From DATFVA01 sp963832715 (GTDB lineage: Bacteria; Bacteroidota; Ignavibacteria; Ignavibacteriales; Ignavibacteriaceae), in NCBI GenBank assembly GCA_963832715.1, contig CAWHVB010000001.1, positions 1 through 64,000 on the forward strand: a stretch of DNA of 64,000 nucleotides. The letters run 5' to 3'. Made by a program: the position numbers and the translations under genes. This document shows, one piece after another, positions 26,280 to 35,741 of this stretch (the first letter of the stretch is position 1; each line of letters opens with the position of its first letter). The notes beneath the pieces were generated by a model, which saw only the letters and a list, made by a program, of their open reading frames with translations, was not told the origin of the DNA and did no database searches.

Positions 26280-26765
26280 ATGAAAAAATTAACTCAAATA
26301 TTCTTTGCAATGTTCGTTTTATTATTGTTGTCAGGCAGCAGCTTTGCCCAGCAATGGTCAGACGCACAGAAAGATGTATGGGCGGGTGTCGAAAAATACT
26401 GGCAGGTGTCTTCCTCAGGAGACGCAGCCGGATTTATGAATTACTTCGATGACAGTTACATGGGCTGGAGCAATCAGTCGAGGGTGCCAATGAGCAAGGC
26501 CAACACGGGTAAGTGGGTCATGCAGGATGCTAAGGATAACTCGGTGATTGTCTACTCAATTACTCCTCTGACCATCTGGGTCAAAGGTGATTTTGCATAT
26601 GTGCATTATACTTACGCAGAACTCGATGAAAACAAAGAGACTAAAAAGAGAACAAGCGTTGGCGGAACCTGGACAGACATCCTTATGAAAGAGAACGGGA
26701 AATGGATACTGATCGGAGATCACGGCGGAAGGATTTCCAGCAGCAGCAGTACTTCGAATGAATAA
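26280..26765 (+). CDS. NTF2-like (SnoaL/DUF4440) secreted protein
   Basis: A 161-residue protein with a signal peptide (about residues 1-23) and an NTF2-like domain: a first helix WSDAQKDVWAGVEKYWQ, a GDAAGFMNYFDDSYMGWS region and closing strands TWTDILMKENGKWILIGDHGG. The fold serves enzymes and binding proteins alike, and no catalytic residues can be assigned. AAGGAG lies seven bases before the ATG. It is last in the secreted-protein run and is followed by a strong terminator. Confidence 0.8.
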   Translation: MKKLTQIFFAMFVLLLLSGSSFAQQWSDAQKDVWAGVEKYWQVSSSGDAAGFMNYFDDSYMGWSNQSRVPMSKANTGKWVMQDAKDNSVIVYSITPLTIWVKGDFAYVHYTYAELDENKETKKRTSVGGTWTDILMKENGKWILIGDHGGRISSSSSTSNE

Positions 26766-26795
26766 TTAAAGTTGAAATGCTTTGTAATTAAACAG

Positions 26796-26837
26796 GATGC
26801 CATCCCGCAAGTGTTGTCGGGATGGCATCTTTTATTT
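26796..26837 (+). terminator. Rho-independent terminator
   Basis: GATGCCATCCCG at 26796-26807 pairs perfectly with CGGGATGGCATC at 26818-26829 around a 10-base loop, followed by TTTTATTT. It closes the run of secreted-protein genes. The remaining DNA up to 27123 holds no gene I can see and should contain the promoter of the signalling cluster. Confidence 0.92.
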
Positions 26838-27123
26838 AATATTTAGGAACCGGGATAAAGTAAAAGCAAGGTCATTGGATTTTTTACTTGGGATATTTAA
26901 ACACAGCCTGGGAAAATACCTGCTGATGATAAATATTAATTTTTGAAGCGAGAAATAAGATTTTTGTATATTATATCACAGCCTTTAGCAGCGATACTAT
27001 GCAGCCTGAAAAACGTCACAGGTCGGATTTTTACACATATCTTCGGATTGCTCAATCCCTGCCGGGCTGTAAAAAAGTAAAATATAATTTTTCACTCATT
27101 GATCCTACATTACGATTCGGCTA

Positions 27124-27309
27124 ATGAATAAAAAAGCTCAGCGGCAAGATCCGGAAAAAATAATCTCCCGGCTGGAAAAAGAAATTGCACTCAAAAACCG
27201 TGAACTCGAAATTGAATCAGCACTCGAAAGAGTAAGAACGGTTGCGATGAGTATGAAGAAGCCTGACGATCTGCTGAAAATATGCGAAGTATCATTTAAA
27301 AGAATTTGA
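27124..27309 (+). CDS. Sensor kinase 1, first fragment (frameshifted)
   Basis: The 61-residue frame begins with a coiled-coil (EKIISRLEKEIALKNRELEIESALERVRTVAMSM split over residues 11-44), the same ALERVR linker that recurs six more times downstream. It stops at TTTAAAAGAATTTGA. Dropping one A from the run at 27298-27301 continues the frame as KEFDKLGFDSIRN into the next fragment. I read 27124-31960 as one gene for a cytoplasmic histidine kinase of about 1600 residues, currently cut into at least four pieces. There is no signal peptide. Confidence 0.75.
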   Translation: MNKKAQRQDPEKIISRLEKEIALKNRELEIESALERVRTVAMSMKKPDDLLKICEVSFKRI

Positions 27310-27376
27310 TAAGCTGGGATTTGACAGCATTCGTAATGTTGTAATTCATGTACCTGACGATAAGAAGACCTTTTTT

Positions 27377-30300
27377 ATGGATTATGATTTTTCAGATTTA
27401 ATGGGCGGAGCCATAACTAAAATTGAGTATGGTTCTCATCCCATTGTAGATGAATATATGGATAAGATTAATAGTGCTAAGGATGCTTATTTCGAAGTTT
27501 TAATTGATGAGAATCAGTTAAAAGGATGGAGAGAATTCAGAAGAAAAACCGGTCAGTATGACGATCCCAGGTTGGATGAGGCAAAAACCCTTTACTACTA
27601 TCTCTTTTCAATAGGTATCGGAGATATCGGGATCTCGACATTTAATTCCATTGATGAATCACAGAAAAATATTCTTAAAAGGTTCAGAAATGTATTTGAT
27701 CTGGCATACCGCAGATACGCTGATATAACCACGGCAGAAACACAGGCCAGAGAAGCGCAGATTGAAGCAGCACTGGAAAAAGTCCGGGCACATTCGCTCG
27801 CAATGCAGAAGAGTGAAGAATTAAAAGAAGTTATTTCCGTAGTTCTCCTGAAACTACAGGAACTTGGGATGACTATGGAGGGAAGAGTTGCCGGAATTTA
27901 TGCGTTTGAAGAAAATTCAAAAGATCATATTGAATGGGTTGCATCTCCCGAATTTACTACAGCATTGCGGGTCCATGTTCCTTATTTTAAAAGCCCTGTT
28001 ATAGATGAATTCCTTGAAGTTCACGATGAAGGGGGTGTACTGAATAAAATCTATTCACGGGAATTGAAAGATGAGGCATTCAGGGTAATGTATGAGCTTC
28101 CCGAATTGCGGAATAATCCTGAAAGTGAAAAGAAATGGATTTTCGGAGCCGAAGATTATTCATTGACGGTCGCATTTGAAAATAATTCCGCTGTGGGTAT
28201 TGCCAGTTTTCCCGCTAAATTATTTTCCGACGGCGAGATCGAAATTCTGAAAAGATTTGCCAGAGTATTCGAGCAGTCATATATCCGCTTCCTGGATCTG
28301 AAGAAAGCTGAGTCACAGGCAAGAGAAGCCGAGATTGAATTAGCGCTTGAAAGAGTCCGTGCAGGAACAATGGCAATGCAGAAAAGTGAAGATCTCAGGG
28401 ATGTAATCCAGCTTGTATATGAACAATTTATTCATTTAAATATTCACATTGAACACACAGGGTTTATTTTAGATTATAAAACAAGAGACGATCTGCACAT
28501 CTGGCTGGCTGATAAGCAGGAAATACCTTCCGAGATAACTATTCCCTGTTTTGATTCTACCCCCAACAACAGCATTAGGGAAGCAAAAGAAAAGGGACAG
28601 GATTGCTTCTCATACCTTCTGAATTTTGAAGAAAAGAACAATTTTTATAAAGAACTTTTTAAGTTTATCCCAGGCGTACCGGAGGAATCACTTGAATATT
28701 ATTTCAATTGCCCCGGTCTTGCCGGGTCAGGTGTGCTTCTGGAGAATGTCGGCTTATATATTGAGAATTTTTCGGGCACTCCATATACCGATGAAGAGAA
28801 TAATACTCTAATGCGCTTTGGAAAGGTATTCCAGCAGACCTACACCCGTTTTCTCGATCTTCAAAAGGCGGAAGCACAGGCAAGAGAAGCCGAAATTCAG
28901 CTCGCTCTGGAAAGAGTTCGTGCACGGACAATGGCAATGCACAAAAGCGATGAACTTGCTGAAACGGCAGCGATTCTTTTTCAGCAAATGACAGAACTTG
29001 GAGTTACGCCCGAAAGGCTGAATATCTGCCTGATTAAAGAAGAAGATAACATCCTTGAAGTTTGGGCTACGGATCAGCAGGGCATTAAAATCAGTCATCA
29101 CTTCAATGCAAGTCTTGATGAGCCGACTACAGGAAGACGTGTATATGATGCATGGAAAAGAAAAAGGAAATTTATTGTCATTGACCTAACCGGACAGGAA
29201 TTAAATGACTGGATCCGGTATGTGCGGGAAGTGATGGGTATGACCATTAAAGCTGAGCTGGTAAGGGATCATCGAATACATAGTGTGGCTTTCTTCTCGC
29301 AAGGTATGATATTAACCACTACGCCTGAACCATTACCCGGTGAATCGATAAAATTACTGGAACGTTTTGCTGATGTATTCAATCTGACATATCGCCGATT
29401 TCTGGATCTGCAAAAAGCCGAAGCGCAAACGAGAGAAGCACAGATTGAAGCGGCTTTGGAAAGAGTGCGTTCCCGGTCGCTTGCTATGCATAAAAGTGAA
29501 GAACTGAATGACGTGGTAATGACATTATTCGGTCAAATGAAGGAATTGGGAATTGATATTGATGGTATCAATATCAACTTATTGAATAATGACCTAACCG
29601 GTTTTGATTCCTGGTTTACTGCCCCAGGTTATGCAAAAGCTGTCTGCCTTTATACTCCTTATTTTGACACTCCTGTAATGAATGATATTTTTAATGCCGT
29701 TAAAAGCAGACAGGACCTCCTCAGTAAGATTTATCAGAAAGAAGAAAAAGACGCTTATTTCTCTTACCTCTATGAACATTCTGATTACAAGAATTTGCCG
29801 GATGAAAGAAAAAAAATGATCCTTGAAGCGGAAAGCTGGCACCTGTCTGTGGGGATTGCAAACAATATTGGAATCAGCATTCATAGCTACACAGGAAAAA
29901 CATTTTCAGAAAAAGAACATGACATTTTAAAAAGGTTTGCAAAAGTTTTTAATCAATCTTATCGTCGTTTTCTGGATCTGCAAAAAGCTGAAGCACAGAC
30001 AAGAGAAGCGCAGATAGAAGGCGCCCTGGAGCGGGTACGGTCCCGTTCCATGGGTATGCACAATAGTGATGAGTTAAAGGATGTGGTCAGACTGCTCTAC
30101 AAAGAATTCCGGATACTTGTAACGGATATTGATTCTGTCAATATCCAGTTAAACCTGGATCCCTCCAAAGATATCCATTTCTGGGCCTCGGTAGAAGAAG
30201 ACATTTACCCGGAATTATATCATCTGCCGAATTCCGACCTACCAATATTTGAAAAAATTTACGAAGCATTTAATTCCCCCGGGGAGGGCTTTCTTGATTA

Positions 30301-30769
30301 TTCACAAAATAAAGAAGAAAAAGATGCCTTTTTCAGGGAAGTATTCAAGATTCAGCCTGTTCCGCCCAAAAGAATAAAAATGATTCAAAGTGCTGAAGGA
30401 ATGGTTATGATGGGCTGGTTTCATAAGCATTCCGGAATTGATATCCTGCGCTACAATCTCAAACGATTCAGTAAAGAAGAAAAGGAAATAGTAAAACGGT
30501 TTGCTGCTGCCTTCGAACAGACCTATATCCGCTTTCTCGATCTGCAAAAAGCCGAAGCACAAGCCCGCGAAGCAGTCAAGCAGGCTTCTCTGGAAAGAGT
30601 GAGAGGTGAAATTGCCAGTATGAGGACTGCTGAAGATCTTAACAGAATAACCCCTATTATATGGCGTGAACTTAAAGCACTTGAAGTCCCTTTTATACGT
30701 TCCGGAGTCTTTATAGTTGATGAAGCGAATGAGAAAGTCCAGGTATTCTTTAACTACTCCGGATGGTAA
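27377..30769 (+). CDS. Sensor kinase 1, tandem GAF-like sensor fragment
   Basis: The 1130-residue piece is built of repeated modules of 183-191 residues. Each opens with a signalling helix of the type AEAQAREAEIxxALERVRxRxMAM and then a GAF-like domain ending FxRxFxQxYxRFLDLQKAE. Linker codons begin at 27770, 28343, 28904, 29453, 30023 and 30587, with a first at 27220 upstream, giving seven modules. No membrane segment is visible, so sensing should be cytoplasmic. Its ATG is inside the gene, not a true start. It ends early (FFNYSGW) because of an extra A near 30752; the correct frame continues TTPDGKALGVLNLDFDANEL. Confidence 0.8.
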   Translation: MDYDFSDLMGGAITKIEYGSHPIVDEYMDKINSAKDAYFEVLIDENQLKGWREFRRKTGQYDDPRLDEAKTLYYYLFSIGIGDIGISTFNSIDESQKNILKRFRNVFDLAYRRYADITTAETQAREAQIEAALEKVRAHSLAMQKSEELKEVISVVLLKLQELGMTMEGRVAGIYAFEENSKDHIEWVASPEFTTALRVHVPYFKSPVIDEFLEVHDEGGVLNKIYSRELKDEAFRVMYELPELRNNPESEKKWIFGAEDYSLTVAFENNSAVGIASFPAKLFSDGEIEILKRFARVFEQSYIRFLDLKKAESQAREAEIELALERVRAGTMAMQKSEDLRDVIQLVYEQFIHLNIHIEHTGFILDYKTRDDLHIWLADKQEIPSEITIPCFDSTPNNSIREAKEKGQDCFSYLLNFEEKNNFYKELFKFIPGVPEESLEYYFNCPGLAGSGVLLENVGLYIENFSGTPYTDEENNTLMRFGKVFQQTYTRFLDLQKAEAQAREAEIQLALERVRARTMAMHKSDELAETAAILFQQMTELGVTPERLNICLIKEEDNILEVWATDQQGIKISHHFNASLDEPTTGRRVYDAWKRKRKFIVIDLTGQELNDWIRYVREVMGMTIKAELVRDHRIHSVAFFSQGMILTTTPEPLPGESIKLLERFADVFNLTYRRFLDLQKAEAQTREAQIEAALERVRSRSLAMHKSEELNDVVMTLFGQMKELGIDIDGININLLNNDLTGFDSWFTAPGYAKAVCLYTPYFDTPVMNDIFNAVKSRQDLLSKIYQKEEKDAYFSYLYEHSDYKNLPDERKKMILEAESWHLSVGIANNIGISIHSYTGKTFSEKEHDILKRFAKVFNQSYRRFLDLQKAEAQTREAQIEGALERVRSRSMGMHNSDELKDVVRLLYKEFRILVTDIDSVNIQLNLDPSKDIHFWASVEEDIYPELYHLPNSDLPIFEKIYEAFNSPGEGFLDYSQNKEEKDAFFREVFKIQPVPPKRIKMIQSAEGMVMMGWFHKHSGIDILRYNLKRFSKEEKEIVKRFAAAFEQTYIRFLDLQKAEAQAREAVKQASLERVRGEIASMRTAEDLNRITPIIWRELKALEVPFIRSGVFIVDEANEKVQVFFNYSGW

Positions 30770-31183
30770 AGCGCTGGGCGTTTTAAATTTAGACTTTGAT
30801 GCAAATGAACTTACTAGTTGAGACTGTTAATGTACTGGGGGAGGAAAAACGTCTATAAGAGAACACTGGGATAAACAGGCTTTCATCGACTGGACAAGAT
30901 CAATGATGGAACTCGGACAGGTTCAGGATGCTGAAACTTACCAGGGATCATCAACTCCGCCGGATTCACTTTATCTCCACTTTGTACCCTTCAGCACAGG
31001 GAATGCTGTATGTTGGTGATGTTTCTCCCCTTACTGATGAAAAACTGGATTTAGCAAAAACATTAGCTGAAGCATTCTCCATGGCTTTCGCCCGTTACGA
31101 GGACTTTAAAAACCTGGAGGAAGCAAAAAACAAGATTGAAGTTACCTTAGATGAATTACGGGCAGCCCAGGCACAACTAATCC
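30770..31183 (+). pseudogene. Sensor kinase 1, region with multiple indels
   Basis: Coding sequence continues but changes frame several times: extra base near 30818, a missing A in the run at 30845-30849, an extra base near 30995, and an extra C near 31188. Joined in the right frames it reads SIREHWDKQAFIDWTRSMM, then GMLYVGDVSPLTDEKL and a coiled coil RAAQAQLIHAEKM leading into the kinase core. An open frame at 30928-31212 covers part of this. The density of small indels is the highest in the window. Confidence 0.7.
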
Positions 31184-31960
31184 ATGCCCGAAAAAATGGC
31201 TTCACTGGGTGAACTTACGGCAGGAATTGCACACGAAATTAAAAATCCCCTGAACTTTGTGAATAATTTTTCAGAAATAAGCGGTGAACTTCTGGATGAG
31301 GTGACTGAAGAATTGGAGAAAGATAATAAGGAGGAAGTTCTATCAATTATAAAAGACTTAAAACAAAACCTTGAAAAGATAGCCCAGCATGGCAAACGCG
31401 CAGATTCAATAGTTAAAGGGATGCTGCTGCATTCAAGAGGAACTACCGGTGAAAAAACTCCGATAGATATTAATGACCTTCTCGATCAGTATGTTACTCT
31501 CGCTTATCATGGGACGAGAGCACAGAACAAGGAATTCAATATAACTATAGAAAAAAATTATGATAAAACCCTGGGGAAAATAAGTGTCGTTCCGCAGGAT
31601 ATCAGCAGGGTATTTCTGAATATAATTAACAATGCCTGCTATGCGGCATTCGACAGAAAAAAGACAAGTAAAAATGATTTTAATCCTGTTCTAAGGGTTT
31701 CTACCAAAAAGTTAAAACACAAAATTGAAATATGTATTGGTGATAATGGTAATGGGATTCCTGTAAATATTTTAGATAAAATATTTCAGCCATTCTTCAC
31801 GACAAAACCCTCTGGCGAAGGAACAGGTTTAGGTCTATCGCTTAGCTATGATATTGTTGCCAAAGTGCATAAAGGAGATATTAAAGTTGACACTAAATCC
31901 GGTGAAGGAACCACGTTCATAATAACATTGCCGGATTTTAGTCAGGAACAGGATGTATAA
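31184..31960 (+). CDS. Sensor kinase 1, histidine kinase core fragment
   Basis: This 258-residue piece holds the catalytic core. The phospho-acceptor is H17 in GIAHEIKNPLNFVNNFSEIS, followed by a dimerisation helix (LKQNLEKIAQHGKRADSIVKGM), the N box IINNACYAAF, the G1 box IGDNGNGIP, the F box FFTTKP and the G2 box GEGTGLGLSLSYD. The apparent ATG start is created by the frame change near 31188. The core is closely similar to those ending at 35716 and 39619. Its stop codon overlaps the start of the next kinase gene by one base (TAATG). Confidence 0.85.
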   Translation: MPEKMASLGELTAGIAHEIKNPLNFVNNFSEISGELLDEVTEELEKDNKEEVLSIIKDLKQNLEKIAQHGKRADSIVKGMLLHSRGTTGEKTPIDINDLLDQYVTLAYHGTRAQNKEFNITIEKNYDKTLGKISVVPQDISRVFLNIINNACYAAFDRKKTSKNDFNPVLRVSTKKLKHKIEICIGDNGNGIPVNILDKIFQPFFTTKPSGEGTGLGLSLSYDIVAKVHKGDIKVDTKSGEGTTFIITLPDFSQEQDV

Positions 31961-32748
31961 TGGTTAAAATGTTTTTTATAAAATCCTGTAGAACGGTATT
32001 TACATTTTTAGTTTTTTCTCTAACTTCCTCAGCCTTCGGTCAGCCGGCTGATTACAATTTCCATAAAACCGGCCAGCCGTTTCTTCAATATTACAGTCCT
32101 AAAACCTATAAATCACATCTGTCAAACTGGTGTATCGTGCAGGATACCCGGGGCGTTATGTACTTCGGAAATGAAAAAGACATATTGGAATTTGACGGTG
32201 TCTCCTGGCGTAAAATAGAAGTTCCGTATAATTCAGCAGTCCGCTCTATGGCAATGGATAGTGACGGAATCATATATGTGTGTGCATCCTCAGATTTTGG
32301 TTACCTGGCGCCTGATTCTTCAGGCAGGTTAGAATATAAATCATTGCTCGGCTATCTCGATAAAAAGTACCGCGATTATGGCGAGATGTGGGATGTGATC
32401 ACTTCTTCAAAGGCTGTCTATTTTAAAACGAAGGATAAAATCTTCAGATGGCAGGACAAGAAGATTAAAGTGTGGAATTCGGTAAATGCATTCAGGTTGT
32501 ACAACATAAATGATAGAATTTATTCAAGGAACGATGGAATCGGATTAACGGTGATAGATGGAGATTCCATAGCTGTTATGCCCGATGGAAAATATTTTGC
32601 CGAAACCGGGGTATTCGATATGCTTCCCTTTGATGATACTAGCCCGGCCGGGGGAAAAGAATTCTCGTTACCACAAATACCTCAGGGCTGTTTCTGTTTG
32701 ATGGAGAGAAATTTTCACCATTTAAAACAGACAATGATGAATTCTTGA
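31960..32748 (+). CDS. Sensor kinase 2, N-terminal propeller fragment
   Basis: The 262-residue piece starts with a signal peptide (about residues 1-28, ending SAFGQ) and a propeller region with blade motifs such as WCIVQDTRGVMYFGNEKDIL and RSMAMDSDGIIYVCASSDFGYL. The frame goes wrong near 32650, where a G run appears one base short; restored, the sequence continues RILVTTNTSGLFLFDGEKF into the next fragment. I read 31960-35716 as a single gene for a ~1250-residue membrane sensor kinase. TAATG coupling to the kinase upstream suggests one operon. Confidence 0.8.
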   Translation: MVKMFFIKSCRTVFTFLVFSLTSSAFGQPADYNFHKTGQPFLQYYSPKTYKSHLSNWCIVQDTRGVMYFGNEKDILEFDGVSWRKIEVPYNSAVRSMAMDSDGIIYVCASSDFGYLAPDSSGRLEYKSLLGYLDKKYRDYGEMWDVITSSKAVYFKTKDKIFRWQDKKIKVWNSVNAFRLYNINDRIYSRNDGIGLTVIDGDSIAVMPDGKYFAETGVFDMLPFDDTSPAGGKEFSLPQIPQGCFCLMERNFHHLKQTMMNS

Positions 32749-33500
32749 AGGAGAGCCAGGTATATAATTCGTGTATTACTTCTGACGGATATTTTGCTTT
32801 TGCCACTCAACGCGGTGGTGTTATCATAATGGATCACGAGGGACATTTTATTGATATCATTGATGAAAATTCCGGATTGCCGACCAATGTGGTCTATGAT
32901 GTTTACCCGGGTAAGAATGGAGGTTTGTGGTTAGCAACGAATAATGGAATAGTATATTGCGAAATCCCATCCCCTTTTTCAATCCTGCCGTCTAAAGGAG
33001 TCGCTAAATATCCTTTTTACTCAATACTACGGTCTAATGATAATCTTTTCATTGCTAATGAATTGGGGATAATTTATTCAAATAAAGGAACTTCGTCTTT
33101 TAAATTAGTACAGGGGATTAATAAACCGGCGTATGAGCTGATAAAATTTGATGGGACTATAATAGCTGCAGCCAATTCGGGAATTCATAAGCTTAGAAAT
33201 GAAAATTTTGAGAAAACAATAGCCCCGCCTTCAGCTGCTTCAATTATTCCTTCCAAATACTATACCGGCAGGCTATACTCCGGGACTTCTGATGGACTAT
33301 TAATTATTACGCTGAATAATCAAAACGATTTTGTTATTCATAGTACCAGCATTGAGGAAGAGATAGTCTCTGTAGTTGAAGACAAAGACAGCAGTTTATG
33401 GCTCAATAGTCTTGACGGGGGGATAATTGCATGTAACGGGTGGGATAAAACATCTTTTATCAGGACAAAAAAATATACTGGATTACGAACGTTACCGTAA
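32745..33500 (+). CDS. Sensor kinase 2, middle propeller fragment
   Basis: A 251-residue internal piece with further propeller blades (GLPTNVVYDVYPGKNGGLWLATNNGI and SVVEDKDSSLWLNSLDGGII). Its apparent start is internal: the true frame runs back through DGEKFSPFKTDNDEF to the frameshift near 32650. It ends at a false stop because of one extra A in the run at 33467-33473; the corrected reading continues RTKNILDYERYRNETLPG. Confidence 0.7.
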   Translation: MKESQVYNSCITSDGYFAFATQRGGVIIMDHEGHFIDIIDENSGLPTNVVYDVYPGKNGGLWLATNNGIVYCEIPSPFSILPSKGVAKYPFYSILRSNDNLFIANELGIIYSNKGTSSFKLVQGINKPAYELIKFDGTIIAAANSGIHKLRNENFEKTIAPPSAASIIPSKYYTGRLYSGTSDGLLIITLNNQNDFVIHSTSIEEEIVSVVEDKDSSLWLNSLDGGIIACNGWDKTSFIRTKKYTGLRTLP

Positions 33501-33723
33501 TGAAACTCTTCCTGGTTATCAGACGGAATTTTATGACATTAATAATAAAGCGCTGCTTGCGACAAATAAGGGTTTGTTCCGGTTCGACAAGTATGCAGAT
33601 AACTTTGTGCCCGATTCAACTTTAGGTTCTGTGTTTGCAGACTCTGCCAACAAAATCTTAAATATTTCAAAAGGAACTGACAGCGATTTGTGGATTTTGG
33701 CGGATTTGAAAGGGGGTGAATGA
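33501..33723 (+). pseudogene. Sensor kinase 2, short propeller fragment
   Basis: An out-of-frame link (part of an open frame from 33427) encoding EFYDINNKALLATNKGLFRF and ILADLKG. It ends at TGA after a G5 run at 33712-33716; one G fewer joins it to the next fragment as LKGVNELGKAKLQENG. Not an independent gene. Confidence 0.65.
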
Positions 33724-35716
33724 ACTGGGTAAGGCAAAATTGCAGGAAAATGGTAATTATGTCTGGCGGCCTGACCCGGTTTTCAAACGATTGGATTTAA
33801 GCAGTATCACTGTAATATATGCCGAACCGCACCCTGCTGCAGACGGTGATGTCCTTTGGATAAGCACAGATGAAGGATTGGTGCATTATAGTTCTGTTCG
33901 TAGAAAAGATATAAGGTCAGAGTATGAATGTTTAATAAGAAAAGTTGAGGTTAAAAACGATTCCCTGATCTATGGCGGAGCCGGTTTATCCGGTTCTAAG
34001 TCGGATAAATTGATTCTTCCTTTTAGCGACAACAATATAAGTTTTAGTGTTTCGGCGGTTTCTTTTGATAAACCTGGTGCTAACCTTTATCAGTATTTAT
34101 TGGAAGGAAATAATAATACATGGTCGCAATGGACATCTGAATCAAAAAAAGAATTTACAAACCTTGCGGGCGGCGATTATATATTTCATGTACGGGCAAA
34201 AAATATATACGGCGTAGTCAGCAGCGAGGGCTCTTTTCCGTTTTCAGTTTTACCGCCATGGTATCTTTCCTGGTGGGCATTTGTAATTTATTCGGTACTC
34301 ATTTTTACCGGCATTTATTTTACTGATAGAATCATGCGCGCACGTATCACTAAAAGAGAACGTGATAAAGCGAAGCTAAGGGAAGCAGAGTTGATAAAAA
34401 AACAGGCCGAAGAACTTGAAACAGTAGATAGACTGGTTCGTGTAATTAATAATGCTGAAGACATTGATACATTGTTTAATTCATTATTGGTTCAGACTGT
34501 CAGCTTCATCCCAAAAGCAGAAAAAGCAGCAGTATTTTTACTTGATCACAATGATAATAAATTTCACGTTGCTTTTACTCTTGGATACAATATAGATGCG
34601 CTTAAATCCATTCCCTTCAGTTCAGCAGATTTAAAACGAAGATATACCGAAAATTCAGAGGAAATCGAAAAAGGTATCTATATCATAAGCAGCACAGAAA
34701 AGCTGCACGGCAATGAAATGTTTTCCAAAATAAACAAAGCTTCCTCAATGCTCGTTATGGCTGTTGAATGGGGCAACAAGTTAGAAGCTTATGTTGTGTT
34801 TGATAGTTTTGCGGATAAGAATTCATTCGACCCGTCAACAGCAAGAATATTGAACCGGTTCAGGGAACACGCAGTGTCGGCCATACTAAAGGCTCAGTCA
34901 ATTAAAATACTGCAGGAAAAAAATGATGAAATTATCAGAACACAGGAGCAGCTTGTAACACAGCAAAAGTTAGCATCCCTGGGAGCCCTGACCGCAGGCA
35001 TCGCTCACGAAATAAAAAATCCTCTTAATTTCGTGAATAATTTTTCGGAAATAAGCACCGAACTTATTGATGAGCTGACAGAAGAATTCGGGCACAATAA
35101 TAAAGAGGAAGTTCTATCGATCATTCGGGATTTAAAACAAAATATTGAAAAGATAACCCGTCATGGCAAACGGGCCGACTCAATTGTTAAGGGGATGCTG
35201 CTTCATTCAAGAGGAACTGCCGGAGAGAAAACACCAACAGATATCAACGATCTCCTGGATCAGTATGTTAATCTTGCTTACCACGGCATGCGGGCGCAGA
35301 ATAAAGAATTTAACATAGCAATAGAAAAAGATTACGATAAAACCCTGGAAAAGATGAATATCGTTCCGCAGGATTTCAGCAGGGTTTTTCTGAATATTAT
35401 TAATAATGCCTGCTATGCAGCTTATGAAAAAAAGAAAAAGAAGGGTAATGATTTCTCTCCATTGCTTAGAGTCTCAACAAAAAGACTGACAGGTAAAGTT
35501 GAAATCGGGATCTACGACAATGGGGACGGTATTCCGGAGTCAATAAAGAGACAGATATTTAATCCGTTTTTTACTACCAAGCCAACCGGCGAAGGAACCG
35601 GTCTTGGTTTGTCTCTAAGCTATGATATAATAACCAAGGTTCATGGCGGAGATATTAAAGTTGAATCTGAAATTGGAGAAGGCGCAGGGTTTATAATTCA
35701 ATTACCCTTAACTTAA
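33716..35716 (+). CDS. Sensor kinase 2, Y_Y_Y-TM-GAF-kinase fragment
   Basis: A 666-residue piece: last propeller blade (VLWISTDEGLVHY), Y_Y_Y domain (about residues 85-175), one membrane segment (about 185-205, SWWAFVIYSVLIFTGIYF), a cytoplasmic GAF domain (about 240-395, AAVFLLDHNDNKFHV) and a kinase core with H431 in GIAHEIKNPLNFVNNF, N box IINNACYAAY, G2 box GEGTGLGLSLSYD. The GTG at 33716 is not a real start. The layout gives the protein one input outside the membrane and a second one inside. The core is nearly the same as those of its two neighbours. Confidence 0.85.
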   Translation: MNELGKAKLQENGNYVWRPDPVFKRLDLSSITVIYAEPHPAADGDVLWISTDEGLVHYSSVRRKDIRSEYECLIRKVEVKNDSLIYGGAGLSGSKSDKLILPFSDNNISFSVSAVSFDKPGANLYQYLLEGNNNTWSQWTSESKKEFTNLAGGDYIFHVRAKNIYGVVSSEGSFPFSVLPPWYLSWWAFVIYSVLIFTGIYFTDRIMRARITKRERDKAKLREAELIKKQAEELETVDRLVRVINNAEDIDTLFNSLLVQTVSFIPKAEKAAVFLLDHNDNKFHVAFTLGYNIDALKSIPFSSADLKRRYTENSEEIEKGIYIISSTEKLHGNEMFSKINKASSMLVMAVEWGNKLEAYVVFDSFADKNSFDPSTARILNRFREHAVSAILKAQSIKILQEKNDEIIRTQEQLVTQQKLASLGALTAGIAHEIKNPLNFVNNFSEISTELIDELTEEFGHNNKEEVLSIIRDLKQNIEKITRHGKRADSIVKGMLLHSRGTAGEKTPTDINDLLDQYVNLAYHGMRAQNKEFNIAIEKDYDKTLEKMNIVPQDFSRVFLNIINNACYAAYEKKKKKGNDFSPLLRVSTKRLTGKVEIGIYDNGDGIPESIKRQIFNPFFTTKPTGEGTGLGLSLSYDIITKVHGGDIKVESEIGEGAGFIIQLPLT

Positions 35717-35741
35717 TTTCTTAAAGAAAGTGAAATAATTT

